A DNA stretch of 9,408 nt from Saprospiraceae bacterium (GTDB taxonomy: Bacteria > Bacteroidota > Bacteroidia > Chitinophagales > Saprospiraceae): positions 1-9,408 of the forward strand of contig CANETR010000046.1 of assembly GCA_947441325.1 (NCBI GenBank), in the 5' to 3' direction. How positions within the stretch are numbered: the first letter of the stretch is position 1; each line of letters begins with the position of its first letter. Below, piece after piece: positions 1-5,659 of this stretch. Made by a program: the position numbers and the translations under genes. The notes under the pieces are model-generated. The model was not told the origin of the DNA. It worked only from the letters and a program-made list of their open reading frames with translations, and searched no databases.

Positions 1-20
1 ATGCATTGCGAACCTACAAA
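1..20. repeat. Partial REP-type palindrome at window edge
   Basis: The first 20 bases match the right half of the palindromic repeat found at 711-730 at 17 of 20 positions, and the first 10 (ATGCATTGCG) are identical. ATGCAT is the centre of that palindrome, so the window probably starts in the middle of a repeat whose left arm is outside. With the cluster at 672-741 this places REP-like DNA on both sides of the transposase gene. The match is short, so the call is moderate. Confidence 0.55.
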
Positions 21-36
21 ATCATGCATTATTTTC

Positions 37-67
37 TTTTTATTTTTAGTATAAATATCTATATTTC
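37..67 (+). promoter_or_regulatory. Candidate Bacteroidota-type promoter of the transposase gene
   Basis: TTTT at 37-40, a 19-base spacer and TATATTTC at 60-67 resemble the Bacteroidota sigma-ABfr pattern (TTTG, about 19-21 bases, TAnnTTTG), with 7 of 8 matches to the -7 box consensus positions. Transcription would start near 73, leaving a leader of roughly 35 bases before the GTG at 107. The region is very T-rich, so a chance match is quite possible. Confidence 0.25.
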
Positions 68-106
68 GGATTGTAAATCCTGTAACAACTAATTATCCCC
101 AATCCC

Positions 107-670
107 GTGTCAGAAAAATTCCAAAATAAATACCGCATCCAATCCGCCCGTTTGCAGACCTGGGATTACAGTTGGGCAGGGGCATATTTTATTACAATCT
201 GCATAAAAGACAGGTTACACTATTTTGGGGAAATAGAAAATGGGGAAATGCTGTTTAATGAAATTGGACAAATTGCAGCGGAAGAATGGGTGAAATCTCC
301 GGAGATGCGACCAGATATGAATTTGTCATTGGGTGATTTTGTGGTGATGCCAAATCATTTTCATGGAATATTGGTTATTGGTAAAAATGAATACAATGTT
401 AGGGACATAATTCATTGCGCCCCTAATATTGACAATACCGACCCAAAACAAGCCCTCAACCAATTTGGTCCCCAACGCAAAAATGTATCATCCGTAATTC
501 GTGGTTTTAAATCATCTGTAACCAAAAATGCACGATTGATAAATCCTGATTTTGCCTGGCAATCACGTTTTTACGACCATATCATCCGCGATGAGGCATC
601 ATTTGATCGCATCGCAAATTATATCAGGAATAATCCTGCCAAATGGGACGAGGATAAATTTTACAAATAA
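107..670 (+). CDS. REP-associated tyrosine transposase (RAYT), Y1/IS200-like
   Basis: This 187-residue protein belongs to the Y1 (HUH) transposase family that processes single-stranded REP palindromes. The HUH metal-binding motif is seen as MPNHFHG at residues 81-87 (H84 and H86), after an N-terminal segment with WAGAYFIT (23-30). The C-terminal part has IRGFKSSVTKNAR (131-143), WQSRFYDHIIRD (151-162) and NYIRNNPAKW (171-180), all typical of the Bacteroidota RAYT subgroup. The length is normal and the gene is intact. The start is GTG at 107; an in-frame TAA at 83-85 bounds the upstream side and no ATG lies between, and no clear ribosome site is visible. One oddity is that there is no Tyr between residues 97 and 155, where the helix carrying the nucleophile is expected. 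Only Y156, Y172 and Y186 remain, so activity is uncertain. The variable linker (about 93-119) contains a palindrome relic. REP-like repeats flank the gene, as expected for a RAYT. Confidence 0.9.
   Translation: MSEKFQNKYRIQSARLQTWDYSWAGAYFITICIKDRLHYFGEIENGEMLFNEIGQIAAEEWVKSPEMRPDMNLSLGDFVVMPNHFHGILVIGKNEYNVRDIIHCAPNIDNTDPKQALNQFGPQRKNVSSVIRGFKSSVTKNARLINPDFAWQSRFYDHIIRDEASFDRIANYIRNNPAKWDEDKFYK
394..431. repeat. Degenerate REP-like inverted repeat inside the transposase gene
   Basis: The two 19-base arms (394-412 and 413-431) form 14 Watson-Crick and 2 G-T pairs, with 3 mismatches. The outer seven bases, CAATGTT, are identical to the outer part of the REP arm downstream of the gene. Allowing a 2-base deletion, 8 of the next 12 bases also match. 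The segment encodes residues 96-108 (YNVRDIIHCAPNI), in the linker between the HUH core and the C-terminal helix, a region that varies among RAYTs. I infer an old in-frame insertion of a REP into its own transposase gene. Confidence 0.5.
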
Positions 671-671
671 A

Positions 672-741
672 CAATGTTGTAGATACGCAATTCAATGTTG
701 TAGATACGCAATGCATTGCGTATCTACAACATTGAATTGTG
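672..741. repeat. REP palindrome cluster (two direct copies, one inverted)
   Basis: The 20-mer CAATGTTGTAGATACGCAAT occurs at 672-691 and 693-712, with exact period 21. Its perfect reverse complement lies at 715-734. Together they form a perfect palindrome at 688-739 (26-bp arms, centre ATGCAT at 711-716). A G-T pair and one more pair extend it to 686-741. It starts one base after the transposase stop codon, so the transcript would end in a very stable hairpin that could also act as a terminator. Similar GTAGA-CGCAATGCATTGCG-TCTAC palindromes are, from memory, common dispersed repeats in Bacteroidota. As a RAYT neighbour this is the likely substrate of the adjacent enzyme. Confidence 0.85.
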
Positions 742-761
742 CCCCCCATGACCCCCATCAT

Positions 762-808
762 TTTTAATCCCCATCTTTCGTGCTAATATTGGGTAAAATT
801 CCCAATAT
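762..808 (+). promoter_or_regulatory. Candidate ppsA promoter with overlapping inverted repeat
   Basis: ATATTGGG (786-793) and CCCAATAT (801-808) form a perfect 8-bp inverted repeat with a 7-base spacer, ending on the base before the ppsA ATG. TTTT at 762-765, an 18-base spacer and TAATATTG at 784-791 (7 of 8 to TAnnTTTG-type positions if the fifth base is allowed to differ) give a weak promoter whose -7 box lies in the left arm. The repeat could therefore be an operator or an RNA hairpin over the start codon. Just upstream, 741-774 is a C-rich tract (three runs of C) with no assigned function. The promoter part is speculative; the repeat itself is plain to see. Confidence 0.35.
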
Positions 809-3175
809 ATGTACTGTATACCCTTTAATCAGATTAGTAATTCAGATGTCTCCAAGGTAGGAGGCAAGAACGCCTCTCTGGGCGAAATGACCCGAAAATT
901 GGGCCCTTATGGCATAGAAATTCCTGACGGATTTGCCGTCAGTGCCGATGCATACCGACTTTTTTTGAGCGAAAATAATCTTGAGGCGGAACTCGAATCG
1001 GCCTTGAAAAGATTGGACAGCGAGACGCTCAAAAATTTGGCCGAGATTGGCAGTGCCTGCCGCGCGATACTCGAAAAGGGTGAAATTCCCGATATCATCG
1101 GCCATGAAGTTTCGGCAGCATACCGATTGCTCAGCAATTCAACTTATCCGGTTGCTGTACGCAGCAGCGCCACTGCCGAAGATCTGCCTACAGCCAGTTT
1201 TGCAGGTCAGCACGACAGTTTTCTGAATGTGCTGGGCCTGGAGGAGATAATCCATTCCGTAAAAAAATGTTACATTTCCCTTTACAATGACAGGGCCATC
1301 AAATACCGTATCGACCATGGTTTTAAACATAAAGAGGTGGCTTTGTCGGTCGGCATACAGCGCATGGTGCGGGCCGATTTGGCAGCTGCCGGCGTGGCAT
1401 TCACCCTCGATCCCGAAAGCGGAAACGACAAGGTAATTTATATCACTTCGGCTTGGGGACTTGCCGAAAATATTGTGCAGGGCGCCGTTATTCCCGATGA
1501 GATTTATCTCTTCAAAAAAGCCCTCGAGAAAGGGAAAAAAAGCATCATTTCCAGAAAAATAGGAGAGAAGGCCCAAAAAATGATTTTTTCGCCAAATGGA
1601 AATGAAAAAACTACCCTGAATGTGCCCTGCACAATTTTCGAGAAGCATCATCTGAGTCTGGATGAAAAGGAGCTTGAATTATTGGGAAAACAATGCCTAA
1701 ATATCGAAAAGCATTATGGAATACCCATGGATATTGAGTGGGCTAAAGACGGACCCGACGGCAGGATTTATATTGTACAGGCAAGGCCAGAAACTGTACA
1801 TAAAAAGATGGGCGAAATAAATATCAGAGAATACAGGCTGAAGAGCGATGCAAAGGAAATCTGCCGTGGTATGGCTGTTGGGAATTCAATCCTGTCGGGT
1901 AGGGTAATAAAGATAAGCAGCATTGCCGATGCCGAAAAGGTAGAGAAGGGCGATATTATAGTGGCCGAAATGACCAATCCCGACTGGAACGCCATGTTGC
2001 GCAAAGCAGTCTGCATTGTGACCGACAAAGGCGGACGTACCAGTCATGCTTCCATTATAGCAAGGGAGCTGGGCATCAGTGCAGTGGTAGGCTGCGGAAA
2101 TGCCACCGAGCTACTGAGCGACGGGCAGCTTGTTACCGTTTCAACATCAGGAGGAAATGATGGTTTTGTTTTTGAGGGAAAATTGAATTGGGAAGTCAAA
2201 GAGATTCATCCCGAAGCGATTGCAAAAACAAGGACTGCGGCTATGTTTATTCTTGCCAATCCAGACACCGCCTACAGACTTTCCCAATATCCAAACAATG
2301 GGGTAGGCCTGCTGCGCATGGAGTTTATTATCAGCAACAGCATTCGTATTCACCCTATGGCATTAGTAAAATATGATGAATTGGCCCTATCGAAGGACAA
2401 GGAAAAAATAGGGGAAATCAGCGTTAATTATGCCGATAAGCGTAAGTTTTTTATTGAAAAATTATCCGAAGCCGTGGGCACAGTAGCAGCTGCCTTTTAT
2501 CCAAAAGAGGTGATTGTGCGCATGAGCGATTTCAAAACAAATGAATATGCTCAACTGCTGGGAGGTAAAATGTTTGAACCCGAAGAGGAAAATCCCATGC
2601 TGGGTTTCAGAGGTGCTTCGCGATATTACGATGAGCGTTATCGCGAGGGTTTTGGGCTTGAATGTGCCGCTATCCGCTATTTGCGCGATGAGCTGGGCTT
2701 AGATAACATTAAAGTCATGATTCCCTTCTGCCGTACGCCAGAGGAAGGAAAAAAGGTTTTGAATACCATGAAATCATTCGGACTTGAACGCGGTACGAAT
2801 GGACTGGAGGTATATGTTATGGCCGAAATTCCTTCGAATGTAATCCTTGCAGATGAATTTGCTGAAATTTTTGATGGATTCTCTATCGGTTCAAACGATC
2901 TCACGCAGCTTACACTGGGTATCGATCGCGATTCTTCAATCGTCAGTAATCTTTTCGATGAAAATAATCGGGCTGTGAAGTATATGTTATCAGCCGTCAT
3001 TAAAGCGGCCAATAATGCCAAAAAGAAGATTGGCCTTTGCGGGCAGGCTCCGAGTGATTATCCGGAATTTACCCGTTTTCTGGTAGAGCAGGGGATTGAT
3101 TCCATTTCATTTACACCCGATGCCTTGCTAAAAGGCATTCAAAATATTGCTGCAGCCGAGGAAAATAATGACTGA
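809..3175 (+). CDS. ppsA: Phosphoenolpyruvate synthase (pyruvate, water dikinase)
   Basis: This 788-residue cytoplasmic enzyme converts pyruvate, ATP and water to PEP, AMP and phosphate (EC 2.7.9.2), the entry into gluconeogenesis from pyruvate-forming substrates. Its length is close to the roughly 790 residues usual for PpsA. The N-terminal ATP-grasp domain covers about 10-335 (VGGKNASLGEM 17-27, AVRSSATAEDLPTASFAGQ 116-134, YIVQARPET 321-329). The swivelling phosphohistidine domain covers about 355-455, with GGRTSHASIIAREL (408-421) giving the phosphorylated H413. The C-terminal PEP/pyruvate-binding TIM barrel covers about 475-785, with GVGLLRMEFI (498-507), NPMLGFRGASRYY (595-607), MAEIPSN (671-677), GSNDLTQLTLGIDRD (694-708) and the catalytic C744 in GLCGQAPSD (742-750). 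All catalytic motifs are present. It differs from pyruvate phosphate dikinase in size and in the PpsA-type ending QGIDSISFTPDALLKG. The gene stands alone, with a REP cluster before it and a MITE-like segment after it. Confidence 0.97.
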   Translation: MYCIPFNQISNSDVSKVGGKNASLGEMTRKLGPYGIEIPDGFAVSADAYRLFLSENNLEAELESALKRLDSETLKNLAEIGSACRAILEKGEIPDIIGHEVSAAYRLLSNSTYPVAVRSSATAEDLPTASFAGQHDSFLNVLGLEEIIHSVKKCYISLYNDRAIKYRIDHGFKHKEVALSVGIQRMVRADLAAAGVAFTLDPESGNDKVIYITSAWGLAENIVQGAVIPDEIYLFKKALEKGKKSIISRKIGEKAQKMIFSPNGNEKTTLNVPCTIFEKHHLSLDEKELELLGKQCLNIEKHYGIPMDIEWAKDGPDGRIYIVQARPETVHKKMGEINIREYRLKSDAKEICRGMAVGNSILSGRVIKISSIADAEKVEKGDIIVAEMTNPDWNAMLRKAVCIVTDKGGRTSHASIIARELGISAVVGCGNATELLSDGQLVTVSTSGGNDGFVFEGKLNWEVKEIHPEAIAKTRTAAMFILANPDTAYRLSQYPNNGVGLLRMEFIISNSIRIHPMALVKYDELALSKDKEKIGEISVNYADKRKFFIEKLSEAVGTVAAAFYPKEVIVRMSDFKTNEYAQLLGGKMFEPEEENPMLGFRGASRYYDERYREGFGLECAAIRYLRDELGLDNIKVMIPFCRTPEEGKKVLNTMKSFGLERGTNGLEVYVMAEIPSNVILADEFAEIFDGFSIGSNDLTQLTLGIDRDSSIVSNLFDENNRAVKYMLSAVIKAANNAKKKIGLCGQAPSDYPEFTRFLVEQGIDSISFTPDALLKGIQNIAAAEENND

Positions 3176-3182
3176 TTAAAAC

Positions 3183-3503
3183 TAGTAATGCGAATCAAGG
3201 GTTGGATTTTTAAAACTTAAATATCATAAAATCCTACCAAACAAACAAACAGGTCACCCCTACGGGGCTTTTTTTCATCTTATTCAACTATAACTAAGAA
3301 CAGTTGACTCCTACAGAGCCATTTTTGCTCCAGAGGAGCGGCCTGTTCTTTGACTCGTCCTAAAAAAAGTTTACAGATTTAACTAAAATTTATTGATAGT
3401 CCTGATACAAATTTACATTTTAAATTTAATCCTAAAATAGTTTTACATTTTTAAGCTATTGATGTAAAAAAAGGCCTTTTTAAACTCTTGATTCGCATTA
3501 GTA
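3183..3503. mobile_element. Putative MITE-like non-autonomous element with TIRs and TAGTA duplication
   Basis: ATGCGAATCAAG at 3188-3199 is the exact reverse complement of 3487-3498. After one mismatch the match continues for GTT, giving 15 of 16 paired terminal bases (3188-3203 with 3483-3498). The 311-bp element is directly flanked by TAGTA at 3183-3187 and TAGTA at 3499-3503, as expected from a 5-bp target duplication. No gene fits inside. The interior holds small hairpins (CCCC-TAC-GGGG at 3257-3267, GCTCC-AGA-GGAGC at 3327-3339), an inverted pair AAGAACAG/CTGTTCTT (3296-3303 and 3343-3350), a direct TTGACTC pair (3304-3310 and 3350-3356), an 8-bp inverted repeat TTTTACAT/ATGTAAAA (3441-3448 and 3462-3469) and the palindrome AAAAAGGCCTTTTT (3468-3481). 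The source transposase is unknown. It begins 8 bases after the ppsA stop codon. Confidence 0.6.
3257..3275 (+). terminator. Weak candidate terminator after ppsA
   Basis: A GC stem of four pairs (CCCC 3257-3260, GGGG 3264-3267) with a TAC loop is followed by C and seven T residues (3269-3275), a short intrinsic-terminator shape about 80 bases after the ppsA stop. The stem is very short. Similar CCCCTACGGGG motifs are, from memory, frequent in Bacteroidota intergenic repeats, so it may simply be part of the surrounding repeat element. Confidence 0.3.
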
Positions 3504-3672
3504 ACTCATTCCTATGTTCATCAGTATTTCTTCTCAAAATACTGGTATTTTACTCTGTAAAAACTAACTGATTGTCTTAGTTGAAATCCGCCTTCTGAAG
3601 GAAATAATCGGTATCGAAGATCTCGCTGATTTATATTTTAACTGTAAATCTGTGTTTTGTTATCATCGCCAC
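3504..3672. other. Intergenic spacer with small hairpins, no gene seen
   Basis: I find no coding region here. Visible structures are a hairpin with 8-bp stems CAGTATTT/AAATACTG (3522-3529 and 3537-3544, 7-base loop), a hairpin TTTTAC-TCT-GTAAAA (3548-3562), a 6-bp pair AACTAA/TTAGTT (3562-3567 and 3577-3582) and a small palindrome CCTTC-T-GAAGG (3591-3601). None has a clear function. The reading frame of the next gene is open from a TTG at 3657, but that extension looks spurious. Confidence 0.5.
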
Positions 3673-3703
3673 TTTTTTTGTTCCTATATTTTGTTTATTT
3701 TTG
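3673..3703 (+). promoter_or_regulatory. Candidate promoter of the CRTAC1-haloperoxidase operon
   Basis: TATTTTTG at 3696-3703 is a full match to the Bacteroidota -7 box TAnnTTTG. TTTT at 3673-3676 lies 19 bases upstream, in the -33 position; a real TTTG at 3677-3680 would give a 15-base spacer. Transcription would start near 3708-3711, just before the two ATG codons at 3714 and 3723. This argues against translation from the upstream TTG at 3657. The T-rich context weakens the call. Confidence 0.4.
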
Positions 3704-3722
3704 GACAAAGTCTATGAGAATT

Positions 3723-5651
3723 ATGAAAATATTAGGAATACTCACAACAGTTATCATTTTTAGCCATTTGATGCATGCTCAAACCTTTACTGAAATCAGC
3801 AGCTCGGCTGGTATTAATTTCAGCAGGGAGAATATCAACGACAGCGGTGGAGGGGTCTGCATTTTCGACTATAACAACGACGGATTCGAAGATTTTTTTG
3901 TGCCCGGAGGTTATGGTGGCAGTGCGGGGCTTTTCAGAAACAACGGCAACGGAACTTTTACATCTGTTTTAGCCCAGGTTTTGAACTCGGTAACTTATGC
4001 CTATATTGACAGCCTTATAACGGTTTCTTCCATTGCTGGCGATATTGATAATGACGGCGACCGCGATCTTTTTATCACAACAGGTGGCTATAAATACCAG
4101 TTTGGCGTGGTGAAAAAGCCCGATGTTTTATTGGAAAACCTAGGCAATGGCAACTTTGCCGATATCAGTGCAAGTGCCGGAATCAACGCACTTTCTTACG
4201 GAGAATCGGCATCGATGGGCGATTATAATCTGGATGGTTTTCTCGATATTTATGTCAGTAACTATGTCCGCGACATGAGTTTTACCTTCGACAGCCTCGG
4301 CAATCCAAATGCCTATGTTCCCGACTGTTACGAAAATAATTTTTATATCAACAACGGAAATAAAACCTTTACGGAATCTGCATCAGCCTTGGGTGTTGCA
4401 GATGCAGGCTGCGGATTGACCGGTATTTTCAGCGATTTTGATTTTGACAAAGATCCCGATATTTTACTTGCAAATGATTTTGGGGAATACAACAATTACC
4501 CAAATGCGCTTTTTAGAAATAATTATCCCAGTTCAGGATTCAGTTCCATAGGTACGCAAAGCGGTTTTAACCGAGGAATGTTCGGAATGGGCATTGCACA
4601 GGGCGATTACAACGAGGATGGACATTTAGATTATTATGTGACAAATATTGGAAGGAACAGCCTGTACATGAGTAATGGCAATGGTACTTTCAGCGATCGG
4701 GCGCTTAGTTTGGGCGTCGATTTGACCTGGGGGCTACAGGACAGTCTGCGAAAAACCACCTGGGGTTGCAATTTTTTCGATTATGATAATGATACTTATC
4801 TCGATTTGTATGTTGCTGCCGGTTATGTCAATGCTTTTCTGCCGCTCACTATCATCCGCGATTCTTCGGTACTGTTCAGAAATAATACTTCAGGAGGATT
4901 CACAAACATCGGTTATCAATCTGGTCTAACATCGCCCATTGCCAACAGGGGCTCTGCTATTTTCGATTTTGATAATGATGGGGATATGGACCTTTTGGTG
5001 AATCATTCCCGAATGCAGATATTTACTGTCATCGGACTTTCGCAAAATTTTCAGATCTACAGAAATAACAATAACAACGGAAATAAATGGCTGAAAATAA
5101 AGCTGAGAGGCACTAGTAATAACCGCGATGCCTATGGTACAAGGGTCATTGTTTATTTTGGAAATAGAAAACTTATTCGTGAATTGGATGGGGGCAGTAG
5201 TCATGCCTCCTTGAACAGTTCCATTCTACATTTTGGTTTGGGAAATAGCACTGTGCTCGATTCTATAGAAGTGCATTGGCTAGGGGGTGGGGTGCAGACT
5301 TTATACAATGTCAATACAAATCAGACCCTCAACATTCAGGAACCGCTTGGTTTGCAACTTGACCCACTTTCTGAAATTGAGGAAATTTTACTTTTTCCCA
5401 ACCCTGTCAATAATCCTGATAAGCTTAAACTTAGAATTAAATCGAAAAGCGATAGAGTGTTGACCGTTTTTGTGAAGGATTTGATGGGAAGGGAACTGGC
5501 CACTGGAAAAATCCAAGTCAGTGCCGGACAAAATGTTTTAAACTTCAAGGAATTCTTGCCAGCTTTCAATGCTCAAAATCAGCTGTATATTATCAGCATT
5601 GCCGATGAGGGAACAATCATTTACAGCGAAAAGCTGCTTTTTAATCAATAA
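3723..5651 (+). CDS. Secreted FG-GAP/ASPIC-UnbV (CRTAC1 family) protein with T9SS sorting tail
   Basis: Numbered from the ATG at 3723, the protein has 642 residues. A signal peptide (about 1-19) ends at HLMHA before QTF. Seven calcium-loop-like FG-GAP/VCBS repeats follow: DYNNDGFED (49-57), DIDNDGDRD (107-115), DYNLDGFLD (167-175), DFDFDKDPD (238-246), DYNEDGHLD (295-303), DYDNDTYLD (353-361) and DFDNDGDMD (415-423). This number fits a beta-propeller that binds calcium. Loops four and six lack the central Gly. An ASPIC/UnbV domain spans about 452-539, with AYGTRV and HFGLG. A C-terminal domain (about 557-642) starting LFPNP and ending YSEKLLFNQ is a type A T9SS sorting signal, so the product should cross the outer membrane and be released or anchored at the surface. 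ATG 3714 is an equally possible start; TTG 3657 would put a second hydrophobic stretch before the signal peptide and is rejected. The haloperoxidase-like gene follows after 8 bases. The biochemical role is unknown; a scaffold or adhesion role is inferred from the fold. Confidence 0.92.
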   Translation: MKILGILTTVIIFSHLMHAQTFTEISSSAGINFSRENINDSGGGVCIFDYNNDGFEDFFVPGGYGGSAGLFRNNGNGTFTSVLAQVLNSVTYAYIDSLITVSSIAGDIDNDGDRDLFITTGGYKYQFGVVKKPDVLLENLGNGNFADISASAGINALSYGESASMGDYNLDGFLDIYVSNYVRDMSFTFDSLGNPNAYVPDCYENNFYINNGNKTFTESASALGVADAGCGLTGIFSDFDFDKDPDILLANDFGEYNNYPNALFRNNYPSSGFSSIGTQSGFNRGMFGMGIAQGDYNEDGHLDYYVTNIGRNSLYMSNGNGTFSDRALSLGVDLTWGLQDSLRKTTWGCNFFDYDNDTYLDLYVAAGYVNAFLPLTIIRDSSVLFRNNTSGGFTNIGYQSGLTSPIANRGSAIFDFDNDGDMDLLVNHSRMQIFTVIGLSQNFQIYRNNNNNGNKWLKIKLRGTSNNRDAYGTRVIVYFGNRKLIRELDGGSSHASLNSSILHFGLGNSTVLDSIEVHWLGGGVQTLYNVNTNQTLNIQEPLGLQLDPLSEIEEILLFPNPVNNPDKLKLRIKSKSDRVLTVFVKDLMGRELATGKIQVSAGQNVLNFKEFLPAFNAQNQLYIISIADEGTIIYSEKLLFNQ

Positions 5652-5659
5652 GGTCAAGG

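Noticed and set aside
552..767. Plus-strand frame of 71 codons overlapping the transposase end and the REP cluster
   Set aside because: It overlaps the intact transposase in another frame. Its Cys/Arg/Tyr/His-rich tail is only the translation of the palindromic repeats.
1139..1651. 170-codon antisense frame inside ppsA
   Set aside because: It lies wholly within a conserved enzyme gene, has no recognisable motif and no promoter, and is a shadow of codon bias on the opposite strand.
3183..3503. CRISPR array, riboswitch or small RNA gene in the ppsA downstream spacer
   Set aside because: There are no regularly spaced direct repeats and no known riboswitch core. The terminal inverted repeats and flanking pentamers explain the segment better as an inserted element.
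3657..3722. TTG-initiated 22-codon extension of the FG-GAP protein
   Set aside because: It would place an extra hydrophobic stretch before a good signal peptide and would overlap the best candidate promoter. The ATG at 3714 or 3723 is the better start.
4000..5300. Tandem DNA repeats in the FG-GAP gene
   Set aside because: The repeats are at protein level only (calcium-loop motifs about 50-65 residues apart). The DNA is too divergent to call a nucleotide repeat.
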